Shown piece by piece: positions 6,644 through 14,255 of a stretch of 28,742 nucleotides of DNA. Location of the stretch: assembly GCA_031398975.1 (NCBI GenBank), contig JANNOI010000015.1, positions 1 to 28,742 on the forward strand. Direction: 5' to 3'. The stretch comes from JAKFWI01 sp031398975. GTDB lineage: Bacteria; Pseudomonadota; Alphaproteobacteria; Caulobacterales; Aquidulcibacteraceae. Both the position numbers and the translations under genes were made by a program. The number at the start of each line of letters is the position of its first letter. Position 1 is the first letter of the stretch. A model generated the notes under the pieces. The model saw only the letters and a program-made list of their open reading frames with translations, had not been told where the DNA came from and did not search any database.

Positions 6644-9600
6644 TCCCGCACGAGACCGCCCCCATGACAGACAAAACGCCTTTCCCCTTCGAAGCGGCCG
6701 CAGCCGAGGCCGAGATCGCCCGCATGGCGCGCGAGCGCGTGCGCCTGGACCGGGAAGGCCTTTACCGGCTGGACGACGAGCGCGATTCCTGCGGGGTGGG
6801 CCTGATCGCCTCGATCGATGGGCAGGCCCGGCGCGATGTGGTGACGCTCGCGGTTAAGGCGCTGAAGGCGCTGTGGCACCGCGGCGCGGTGGACGCCGAT
6901 GGCAAGACCGGCGACGGCGCGGGCATCCTGATCGACGTGGCGCAGGACTTCTTCCGCGAGGTGGTGACCCGCCACGGCCATACGCCCACGCGGGCGCCGA
7001 TCTGCGTCGGCCAGGTATTTCTTCCGCGTACGGATTTCTCCGCCCAGGAGGCCGCCCGCACGATCGTGGAGTCCGAGATTCTGCGCTCGGGCTTTTACAT
7101 CTATGGCTGGCGCCAGGTGCCGGTGAACGTCGCCTTGATCGGCGCAAAAGCCCAGGCCACGCGCCCCGAGATCGAGCAGGTCCTGTTCCACGACCCCCTG
7201 GCGCGCGACGCCGAGGGGTTGGAGCGCGAATTGTTCGTCTGCCGCCGGCGCATCGAGAAGCGCGCGCTTTCGGCCAATCTCGGGGAGCTTTATGTCTGCT
7301 CTCTGTCCACCCGCACTGTGATCTACAAGGGCATGTTCCTGGCCGAGCAGATCGACGAATTTTATCCTGACTTGAAGGACGAACGCTTCGTCTCGGCGGT
7401 CGCGCTCTACCACCAGCGTTATTCCACCAACACGTTCCCGCAATGGCGCCTCGCCCAGCCCTTCCGCATGCTCGCCCACAATGGCGAGATCAACACGCTG
7501 AAGGGCAATGTCAATTGGATGCAGAGCCACGAGATCCGGATGGCCTCGGATGCGTTCGGCGCGGCGCAGAACGACGTGAAGCCCATCATCCAGCCGGGCG
7601 GATCGGATTCGGCCGCATTGGACAACGTGTTCGAGGTGCTGGTGCGCGCAGGCCGCCCGGCGCCGATGGCCAAGGCGCTGCTGACGCCGGAGGCGTGGGC
7701 GAAAAGCCGGACCATGCCCTCCGCACATCGGGCGCTCTATGCCTATTGCAATGCGGTGATGGAGCCGTGGGACGGGCCGGCGGCGCTGGCCATGTTTGAC
7801 GGCCGCTGGGCGGTGGCGGGCCTCGATCGCAACGGGCTGCGGCCCCAGCGCTATGCGCTGACCGCCGATAATCTCCTCGTCGTCGGCTCCGAAACCGGCA
7901 TGGTGGCGCTTGAGGATGAACGGGTGATCAAACGCGGGCGGATCGGAGCAGGCCGTATGATCGCCGTAGACACGCTGGAGGGTCGTTTCTACGAGCACGA
8001 CGAGATCGTCGACCAACTCGCCGCCGCGCACCCCTATGAGAACTGGCTGAAGAACGTCATCGAACTGGATGCGCGCATCAAGGGCCCCGAGCCCCGCCTC
8101 TTTCCCGCCAAGGCCGACCTGGTGCGGCGCCAATATGCGGCTGGGCTGACTTTGGAGGATCTCGAATTGATCCTCCAGCCGATGCTGGAGGAAGGCAAAG
8201 AGGCGATAGGCTCGATGGGCGATGATGCGCCGCTGGCTGTGCTGTCGGACCGGTATCGTCCGCTCTCGCACTATTTTCGGCAGAACTTCTCCCAAGTCAC
8301 CAACCCCCCGATCGACCCCCTTCGGGAAGACCGGGTGATGAGCCTCGCCACCCGGTTCAAGAACCTCGGCAACATCCTCGCCCAGGACGAGACGCAGACG
8401 AACGTCTATGTGCTGCAGAGCCCGGTGCTGACCAACGGCATGTACGCCCGCATGATCGCCGAATTGGGCGATGCCGTGGCGGTGATCGATTGCACGTTCG
8501 AGGCGCCCGCGCGGCCCGAGGATGCGGGCCCGGCTCTGCGCCGCGCGATGGACCGCATCCGCGCCGAGGCCGAGGACGCGGTGCTTTCCGGCCGCTCCCA
8601 CCTTGTGTTGAGCGACGAGCTGCAGGGCCCCGGCGGCGACGGGCCAGGGCGCGTGGCCGCGCCGATGATTCTCGCCACCGGGGGCGTGCATTCCCACCTC
8701 GTCGCGCGCGAGCTGCGCTCCTATTGCTCGATCTCCGTGCGCTCGGCGGAATGTCTCGATACGCACTATTTCGCGGTGTTGATCGGAGTGGGGGCCACCA
8801 CCGTCAACGCCTATCTCGCGCTCGATACGATCGTCGACCGTGTGGAGCGCGGCCTTGGGGGGGCGCTGAGCGCCGAGGAGGCGTGCGCCAATTACAAGAA
8901 GGCGATCGAGGCGGGCCTCTTCAAGATCATCTCGAAGATGGGCATTTCGGTGATCTCGTCCTATCGCGGCGGGCGCAATTTCGAGGCGATTGGGCTATCG
9001 CGGGCGCTGTGCGACGAATTCTTCCCGGGTCTGACAAGCCGCATCTCGGGCCTGGGCCTCGCCGGCGTCGCGCAGGAGGCCGCGGAATTGCATGCGAAGG
9101 CCTACGAGGACAGCGCGCTCGCGCTGCCGGTGGGCGGGCTCTATCGCTGGCGCGCGAGCGGGGAACGCCACGCCTATGAGGCCGGCCTGATCCACACGCT
9201 GCAGCACGCGGTGCGCACCGATTCCTTTCCCGCCTACATGAAATATTCCGCCGCCATGCGCGCGCGCCGCCTGCGAGAGCCGATCCAGTTGCGCGACCTA
9301 TTGGAGATTCGCGAAGGCCTGCGCGCGCCGGTCCCGCTTGAAGACGTCGAGAGTCTGAACGAGATCCGCAAGCGCTTCGTCACGCCGGGCATGTCTTTAG
9401 GGGCGCTCTCGCCGGAGGCGCACGGAACGCTGAACGTGGCCATGAACCGGATCGGGGCGCGCTCGGTCTCCGGCGAAGGCGGCGAGGACGAGGCGCGCTA
9501 CCGCCCCACCGCCAATGGCGACAACATGAATTCCGCGGTCAAACAGATCGCCTCGGGCCGCTTCGGGGTGACGGCGGAATATCTGAACCAGTGCCGCGAG

Positions 9601-11259
9601 ATCGAGATCAAGGTGGCGCAGGGCGCAAAGCCCGGCGAGGGCGGGCAATTGCCGGGCTTCAAAGTCACGGAGATGATCGCGCGCCTGCGCCATGCCACGC
9701 CCGGCGTGATGTTGATCTCGCCCCCGCCCCACCACGACATCTACTCGATCGAGGACCTCGCTCAGCTCATCTATGATCTGAAGCAGATCAACCCGATCGC
9801 GCGCGTGTGCGTGAAACTCGTGGCGCAATCGGGGGTGGGCACGGTGGCCGCGGGCGTGGCGAAGGCCAATGCCGACGTGATCTTGATTTCCGGCCATGTG
9901 GGCGGCACCGGCGCCTCGCCGCAGACTTCGATCAAATATGCCGGCGCGCCCTGGGAGATGGGCCTCACCGAGGCGCACCAGGTGCTGACGCTCAACAATC
10001 TGCGTCACCGCGTGACGCTGCGCACAGACGGCGGCCTTCGCACCGGGCGCGACATCGTAATCGCCGCCATGCTGGGGGCGGAGGAGTTCGGCGTCGGCAC
10101 CGCCTCGCTCGTGGCGCTGGGCTGCATCATGGTGCGCCAATGCCATTCCAACACCTGCCCGGTGGGCGTGTGCACCCAGGACGAGGAATTGCGCGCCAAG
10201 TTCGCCGGCGCGCCCGATCACGTCGTCAACCTGATGACGTTCATCGCCCAGGAAGTGCGCCAATTGCTGGCGCTGCTCGGGTTCCGCTCGCTCAAGGAGG
10301 TGATCGGGCGCACGGATCTGATCGAGCAAATCGGGCGCGGGGCGGCCCATCTCGACGATCTGGACCTCAACCCGCTTCTTGTGCGCGTCGATAGCGAGCA
10401 CCCGCCCTATCGCGTCACGCCCGAGCGCAGCGAGCCGCCCGACACGCTGGACGCCCAGATCCTGCGCGACGCCGAGACCTTCTTCGAGCGCGGGGAGAAG
10501 ATGCAAGTCAGCTATAGCGTGCGCAACACCCAGCGCGCGATCGGGGCCCGATGCTCCTCGCACGTGGTGCGCACCTGGGGGATGAATGCGCTGCCGCCGG
10601 GGCGGCTCACGATCCAATTGCGCGGCTCGGCCGGGCAATCGCTCGGCGCCTTCCTGGTGCAGGGCGTCGCAATCGACGTGATCGGGGACAGCAACGATTA
10701 TGTCGGCAAGGGCCTGTCGGGCGGGCTGATCACGCTGCGCCCGCCGCCGCGCTTCGCCGCCGCCTCCCACGAGAACGCGATCATCGGCAATACCTGCCTC
10801 TATGGCGCGACCAGCGGATCGCTGTTCGCGGCGGGCCAGGCGGGGGAGCGGTTCGCGGTGCGCAATTCCGGGGCCGAGGCGGTCACCGAAGGCTGCGGCG
10901 CGAACGGGTGCGAGTACATGACTGGCGGCGCGGTCGTGATCCTCGGCGCCGTGGGTGAGAATTTCGCGGCCGGGATGACCGGGGGCATGGCCTTCGTGTA
11001 CGACCCGCAGGCTCGCTTCGAGCCCATGGTCAATGCCGACACCGTGCTGCTCAACCGCCTGGGCCACCCCCATTGGGAGGAGAAGCTGCGCGCGCTGATC
11101 CTCGCCCACCAGGCCCATACGGGCTCGCTGCGCGCCAAGGCGATCCTCGACGATTGGGCCAATGCGCGGGCGCTATTCTGGCAGGTAACGCCGAAGGAGA
11201 TGGCCGCGCGCCTGCCCTTCGCGCTCACCGAGAGCGAGGCGGCGGCGAGCGCGGCCTGA
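6640..11259 (+). CDS. gltB: Glutamate synthase (NADPH) large subunit GltB
   Basis: The large subunit carries out the glutaminase and synthase half-reactions: glutamine plus 2-oxoglutarate gives two glutamate. The product is 1539 residues, typical for the family. The start overlaps the gltD stop (ATGA); the ATG at 6664 is an alternative. Cys51 in DSCGVGL is the catalytic N-terminal nucleophile exposed after removal of a 50-residue propeptide. The class II amidotransferase domain spans about 51-430. The central domain and FMN-binding barrel follow (about 850-1220, with GEGGQLPGFKV and SGHVGGTGASP segments). The [3Fe-4S] cysteines are C1162, C1168 and C1173, spaced 6 and 5 as in known GltB. The C-terminal GXGXG helix domain includes GCGANGCEYMTGG and GMTGGMAFVYD. 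The open frame continues far upstream of the start inside gltD; that extension is a shadow, not coding. Confidence 0.95.
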   Translation: MIPHETAPMTDKTPFPFEAAAAEAEIARMARERVRLDREGLYRLDDERDSCGVGLIASIDGQARRDVVTLAVKALKALWHRGAVDADGKTGDGAGILIDVAQDFFREVVTRHGHTPTRAPICVGQVFLPRTDFSAQEAARTIVESEILRSGFYIYGWRQVPVNVALIGAKAQATRPEIEQVLFHDPLARDAEGLERELFVCRRRIEKRALSANLGELYVCSLSTRTVIYKGMFLAEQIDEFYPDLKDERFVSAVALYHQRYSTNTFPQWRLAQPFRMLAHNGEINTLKGNVNWMQSHEIRMASDAFGAAQNDVKPIIQPGGSDSAALDNVFEVLVRAGRPAPMAKALLTPEAWAKSRTMPSAHRALYAYCNAVMEPWDGPAALAMFDGRWAVAGLDRNGLRPQRYALTADNLLVVGSETGMVALEDERVIKRGRIGAGRMIAVDTLEGRFYEHDEIVDQLAAAHPYENWLKNVIELDARIKGPEPRLFPAKADLVRRQYAAGLTLEDLELILQPMLEEGKEAIGSMGDDAPLAVLSDRYRPLSHYFRQNFSQVTNPPIDPLREDRVMSLATRFKNLGNILAQDETQTNVYVLQSPVLTNGMYARMIAELGDAVAVIDCTFEAPARPEDAGPALRRAMDRIRAEAEDAVLSGRSHLVLSDELQGPGGDGPGRVAAPMILATGGVHSHLVARELRSYCSISVRSAECLDTHYFAVLIGVGATTVNAYLALDTIVDRVERGLGGALSAEEACANYKKAIEAGLFKIISKMGISVISSYRGGRNFEAIGLSRALCDEFFPGLTSRISGLGLAGVAQEAAELHAKAYEDSALALPVGGLYRWRASGERHAYEAGLIHTLQHAVRTDSFPAYMKYSAAMRARRLREPIQLRDLLEIREGLRAPVPLEDVESLNEIRKRFVTPGMSLGALSPEAHGTLNVAMNRIGARSVSGEGGEDEARYRPTANGDNMNSAVKQIASGRFGVTAEYLNQCREIEIKVAQGAKPGEGGQLPGFKVTEMIARLRHATPGVMLISPPPHHDIYSIEDLAQLIYDLKQINPIARVCVKLVAQSGVGTVAAGVAKANADVILISGHVGGTGASPQTSIKYAGAPWEMGLTEAHQVLTLNNLRHRVTLRTDGGLRTGRDIVIAAMLGAEEFGVGTASLVALGCIMVRQCHSNTCPVGVCTQDEELRAKFAGAPDHVVNLMTFIAQEVRQLLALLGFRSLKEVIGRTDLIEQIGRGAAHLDDLDLNPLLVRVDSEHPPYRVTPERSEPPDTLDAQILRDAETFFERGEKMQVSYSVRNTQRAIGARCSSHVVRTWGMNALPPGRLTIQLRGSAGQSLGAFLVQGVAIDVIGDSNDYVGKGLSGGLITLRPPPRFAAASHENAIIGNTCLYGATSGSLFAAGQAGERFAVRNSGAEAVTEGCGANGCEYMTGGAVVILGAVGENFAAGMTGGMAFVYDPQARFEPMVNADTVLLNRLGHPHWEEKLRALILAHQAHTGSLRAKAILDDWANARALFWQVTPKEMAARLPFALTESEAAASAA

Positions 11260-11310
11260 CCCGCGCGCGCCGCGCTTGCGCCGCGCGCCCGCTTGGCGCA
11301 CATCACCGCG

Positions 11311-12252
11311 ATGCACGTGCACGCCCCGATCGCCAGGATCGCCCCGGACGAAGCGGCCGTCATCACCCGGCGCACGGCGCGGCTCTCGGTGGCGGCGGCG
11401 CTTGTCCTGATCGCGCTGAAAGCGGGGGCCTGGCTTTATTCCGGATCGGTGTCGATGCTGGCCACGCTGGCCGATTCCACGCTCGATCTCGCGACGTCGC
11501 TGTTCACCCTGCTGGCGGTGGGGTACGCGGCCTCCCCGCCCGACCGCGAGCACCGCTTCGGCCACGGCAAGGCGGAGGCGTTTGCGGGCCTGTTCCAGGC
11601 GGGGTTGGTTGCGGTTTCGGGGGCGCTGATCGCGGTGGAGGCGGGGCGGCGCCTGCTCGCGCCCGAGCCCGTGCGCCACGGGCTCGTGGCGATCGCGGTG
11701 ATGGGCGCCTCGATCGCGGTGACGGCGGCTTTGGTGTTGGCCCAGACCCGCGCCATCAGGGCCACCGGCTCGCTCGCAACCGCCGGGGATCGCGCCCACT
11801 ACGCGAGCGATCTCGCCGCCAATCTCGCCGTCATCGCCGGGGTAGGGGCGGGGGCGTTCCTGGGCTGGACCTGGGCGGATGCGGCGATCGGCCTGGTGGT
11901 GGCGGCGTGGCTCGCCTGGGGCGCATGGGGCCTCGCCCGCGCGGCGGGGGACCATCTGATGGACCGCGAACTACCCGACGCCGAGCGGGACGCCATCCGG
12001 GCGTTGGCGCTCGAGGATCCCCGCCTGCTGGGCCTGCACGATCTGCGATCGCGCGCCTCGGGGCCGACGATCCACGTGCAATTCCACGCCGACCTCGATC
12101 CCAATATCACGCTGGTCCAGGCCCACGACATCATCGTGGCGGCCGAGGCGCGCATCCGCGCCGTCTATCCCGCCGCCGAAATCATCATCCACCCCGACCC
12201 GCGCGGCGCGGCCGCGCACGGGCGCGAAGCCGCCGATCCGCTCGAGGCCTGA
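11311..12252 (+). CDS. Cation diffusion facilitator, FieF-like divalent metal efflux protein
   Basis: CDF proteins exchange protons for Zn2+, Fe2+ or related ions and export them from the cytoplasm. The 313-residue length is typical. About six hydrophobic helices occupy the first 210 residues. The transport site is fully conserved: D55 and D59 in LADSTLD, and H163 and D167 in HYASD, with the same 108-residue spacing as E. coli FieF. The HRFGHGKAEA loop (81-90) is also characteristic. The cytoplasmic dimerisation domain (about 212-295) has the HVQFHADLDP and AEIIIHPDP segments with metal-binding histidines. The ATG at 11311 is chosen; a TTG at 11293 would add six residues, and neither has a clear ribosome site. 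It starts 51 bases after gltB and may be co-transcribed. Substrate specificity (Zn versus Fe) cannot be decided. Confidence 0.9.
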   Translation: MHVHAPIARIAPDEAAVITRRTARLSVAAALVLIALKAGAWLYSGSVSMLATLADSTLDLATSLFTLLAVGYAASPPDREHRFGHGKAEAFAGLFQAGLVAVSGALIAVEAGRRLLAPEPVRHGLVAIAVMGASIAVTAALVLAQTRAIRATGSLATAGDRAHYASDLAANLAVIAGVGAGAFLGWTWADAAIGLVVAAWLAWGAWGLARAAGDHLMDRELPDAERDAIRALALEDPRLLGLHDLRSRASGPTIHVQFHADLDPNITLVQAHDIIVAAEARIRAVYPAAEIIIHPDPRGAAAHGREAADPLEA

Positions 12253-12786
12253 TCAAGCCCCACGCGCCACAAGCCCCGCGGCGTAGCGGCGCCAATTCTC
12301 CACATAGCGCAGCGCCGAGGCGGCCAGCAGCGCCTGCTGTTCGGGGGTGAGCGGGCGCACGACCTGGGCGGGCGCGCCGGTGATCAGCATGGCGGGGGGA
12401 AAGCTTTTGCGCTCCGTCACCAGCGCATGGGCGCCCACCAGCGCGCCCGCGCCGATGCGCGCATCGTTCAGCACCGTGGCGCGGATGCCGATCAGCGCGC
12501 CGGCCTCCACCGTGCACCCGTGCAGCACCGCCTGATGGCCCACCGTCACCCCGCCGTTGATCGTCAGGGGCGAGCCTTGATCGGAATGCAGCACCGCGCC
12601 GTCCTGGATATTGGTGTTTTCCCCGATCACGATCGGCTCATTGTCCCCCCGCACCACGGCCCCGAACCAGATCGAGGCGTTGCGCTTCAACACCACCCGC
12701 CCGATCACCACCGCGGTCGGGGCGATCCAGAACGCGCCCTCGCCTTCGGTCTCGAGGTCGGCGTCGGGCAGGGCGTAGATCGGCAT
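12253..12786 (-). CDS. Gamma-class carbonic anhydrase-like hexapeptide-repeat protein
   Basis: This is a 177-residue left-handed beta-helix protein of the YrdA/PaaY/CaiE group, formed by repeats such as IAPTAVVIGRV, IGENTNIQDGAVLH and IGAGALVGAHALV. The three zinc ligands of gamma carbonic anhydrases are present: H67 in GAVLHSD, H84 in TVGHQA and H89 in VLHGC. The N-terminal catalytic loop of the archaeal Cam enzyme is absent, as usual in these short homologues, so activity is uncertain. The start is supported by GAAGGAG upstream. It is convergent with the efflux gene, with no spacer between the stop codons. Confidence 0.9.
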   Translation of the reverse strand: MPIYALPDADLETEGEGAFWIAPTAVVIGRVVLKRNASIWFGAVVRGDNEPIVIGENTNIQDGAVLHSDQGSPLTINGGVTVGHQAVLHGCTVEAGALIGIRATVLNDARIGAGALVGAHALVTERKSFPPAMLITGAPAQVVRPLTPEQQALLAASALRYVENWRRYAAGLVARGA

Positions 12787-12857
12787 CGGCCGGCTCCTTC
12801 AGCGGTTCGCGCGCGCGTTTAAAGCGCCATTAACCGCCCATGGCGGAAAGTCGAGGG

Positions 12858-13074
12858 GCGGTGAGGCTCGGGCGACCCCGAGCCCCAACCGCTACAACCC
12901 GAGGCCTGGGCTCCCGGGCCGCCCTTCGGGAGGCAGCGTGACGCATAGACGCCACAGGGGCGCTCAACGCCCAGCCCTGGCATCGCCAGATCGAAGTGGC
13001 GCACGCGGATCGCCGCCTGTTTCCGCACCCCTGTCCGACCACCCAACCGCGGCGCTAGCGCCCGCGGTTTTTTT
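12858..13074 (+). ncRNA. Candidate structured RNA ending in an intrinsic terminator, upstream of phoH
   Basis: The 316-base gap between the carbonic anhydrase gene and phoH contains nested base pairing with no coding signature. A 5' stem-loop pairs GCGGT (12858-12862) with ACCGC (12888-12892) and encloses GGCTCGG/CCGAGCC (12865-12871/12878-12884). A long-range stem pairs GCGTG (12936-12940) with CACGC (13002-13006) and CGCCAC (12950-12955) with GTGGCG (12996-13001). Inside it are hairpins GGGCG-CTCAA-CGCCC (12958-12972) and TGGC-ATC-GCCA (12978-12988), making a three-way junction. It ends at the terminator at 13045-13074, so a plus-strand transcript of about 220 bases is likely. It could be a free small RNA or a leader/attenuator of phoH. 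I could not match it to SRP RNA, tmRNA, RNase P or a known riboswitch. The promoter and 5' end are not identified. Confidence 0.5.
13045..13074 (+). terminator. Intrinsic terminator before phoH
   Basis: AACCGCGG (13045-13052) pairs with CCGCGGTT (13062-13069), with additional inner pairing around GCTAGC, followed by a run of seven T ending at 13074. The T run lies only on the plus strand, so it stops plus-strand transcription 28 bases before the phoH start codon. No other stretch in the window shows so clear a terminator. Confidence 0.85.
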
Positions 13075-13102
13075 ATGCGCCGAACAGCGCAAGGAGGCGA
13101 CC

Positions 13103-13861
13103 ATGGCCAAGCGTCCCACCCGCAAGACCACCCGCGACGGCGCAACCACGATCGATGCGTTCCGCGAGGCCGAAGGCCGGCGCGGCGCGCGCGTGGTGGA
13201 AGGACCCTGGAGCCCGATGGGCGAGGCGCGCGAGCAAAGCTTTGTAAAAACCATCAAGGCGAAATCCAAAGGCCAGCAGGCGCTGATCGACGCGATCGAG
13301 GCGCACAATCTGATCCTGGCCTTGGGGCCCGCCGGCACCGGCAAGACCTATCTGGCCATCGCCAAGGCGGTGGAGGCGCTGGAGGCGGGCAAGGTGGGCC
13401 GGATCGTCCTGTCGCGCCCGGCGGTCGAGGCCGGGGAAAGCCTGGGCTTTCTGCCGGGAGACATGGAGGAGAAGCTCGCGCCCTATCTAAGGCCCCTCTA
13501 TGACGCGCTGACCGACAGGCTCTCCGCCAAGCGGCTGAAGACCATGATGGCCGAGGGCCAGATCGAGATCGCCCCGATCGGCTTCATGCGCGGGCGCACG
13601 CTCAACAACGCCTTCGTGGTGATCGACGAGGCGCAGAATTGCACCTTCGGGCAACTGAAAATGCTGCTGACGCGCCTGGGCTGGCACTCCACCATGATCG
13701 TCACCGGCGATCCCGCGCAGACCGACCTCCTGCCCGAACTCTCCGGCCTCGGGGAAGCCGCCGAGCGGCTGGGCAAGCTGAAGGACGTCGCAGTGGTGCG
13801 GCTGAAGGACGTCGATATCGTGCGCCATCCGCTGGTGGCGCGCATGCTGACGGTGCTCTGA
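13103..13861 (+). CDS. PhoH-like P-loop ATPase
   Basis: The protein has 252 residues and belongs to the PhoH family of RNA-related P-loop NTPases. Walker A is GPAGTGKT (75-82) and Walker B is VVIDEAQN (172-179). The family motifs GESLGFLPGD (111-120) and TGDPAQTDL are also present. The start at 13103 has AAGGAGG upstream. An open frame reaching back to 12938 crosses the terminator and is not coding. The protein lacks the KH or PIN domains of larger PhoH proteins and is shorter than the PhoH that sits beside ybeY, which is not here. The precise role is unknown; family members are linked to phosphate stress and RNA metabolism. It converges on ccmH with only 14 bases between. Confidence 0.88.
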   Translation: MAKRPTRKTTRDGATTIDAFREAEGRRGARVVEGPWSPMGEAREQSFVKTIKAKSKGQQALIDAIEAHNLILALGPAGTGKTYLAIAKAVEALEAGKVGRIVLSRPAVEAGESLGFLPGDMEEKLAPYLRPLYDALTDRLSAKRLKTMMAEGQIEIAPIGFMRGRTLNNAFVVIDEAQNCTFGQLKMLLTRLGWHSTMIVTGDPAQTDLLPELSGLGEAAERLGKLKDVAVVRLKDVDIVRHPLVARMLTVL

Positions 13862-13875
13862 CCGGGAGGCTGACT

Positions 13876-14253
13876 TCAGTCGGGCTCGGGCGGGAAATCC
13901 TCGCCCGGGCGCCGGCGGAGCGCGTTCCATGTCAGGCCGGCGCCGATCGCCAACAGCGCGAGCGGGGCGAGCCACAGCGCCAGCGCCCCCGCTTCGATCC
14001 GTGGGCGGAGCAACACGAAATCGCCGTAGCGGGCCGCGAAGAACGCCCTGATCTCGGCGTCGCTGTCTCCGGCGCGAACGCGTTCGCGCACCAGGGCGCG
14101 CATGTCTGCGGCCATGTCCGCGCTGGATTGCGAGATGGGCTCGTTCTGACAGACGACGCACCGGATCTCGGTCTCCAAGGCGCGCGCGCGCGCCTCCTCG
14201 GCGGGATCGCTCAGCGGAGAGACGAGCAGCGCGAGCGTCACCAGCAGGGCCAT
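13876..14253 (-). CDS. ccmH: Cytochrome c maturation protein CcmH (CycL)
   Basis: CcmH is a membrane-anchored thiol oxidoreductase that keeps the apocytochrome CXXCH thiols reduced for heme attachment. The 125-residue protein has an N-terminal signal/anchor, the redox motif RCVVCQNE with C32 and C35, the helical region ADMRALVRERVRAGDSDAEI, the AFFAARYGDFVLLRP segment, and a C-terminal transmembrane helix (about 92-108). This is the short alphaproteobacterial form; the TPR part is the separate CcmI. The start lies two bases after the ccmF stop, which makes it the last gene of the operon. A 404-codon open frame that reads through into the ccmF region is a shadow. Confidence 0.92.
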   Translation of the reverse strand: MALLVTLALLVSPLSDPAEEARARALETEIRCVVCQNEPISQSSADMAADMRALVRERVRAGDSDAEIRAFFAARYGDFVLLRPRIEAGALALWLAPLALLAIGAGLTWNALRRRPGEDFPPEPD

Positions 14254-14255
14254 GC

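Noticed and set aside
6145..8766. 873-codon open frame on the minus strand
   Set aside because: It is antisense to gltD/gltB, His/Arg/Gly-rich with no domain, and typical of high-GC codon bias on the opposite strand.
9397..11118. 573-codon minus-strand frame
   Set aside because: It is antisense to the conserved FMN and GXGXG regions of gltB and shows no protein-family pattern.
11260..11310. Possible terminator between gltB and the efflux gene
   Set aside because: The GCGCGC runs can pair loosely, but there is no clean stem and no T tract.
12858..13074. SRP RNA, tmRNA or RNase P RNA identity for the structured region
   Set aside because: The SRP domain IV core, a tag peptide reading frame and the RNase P conserved blocks were looked for by eye and not found.
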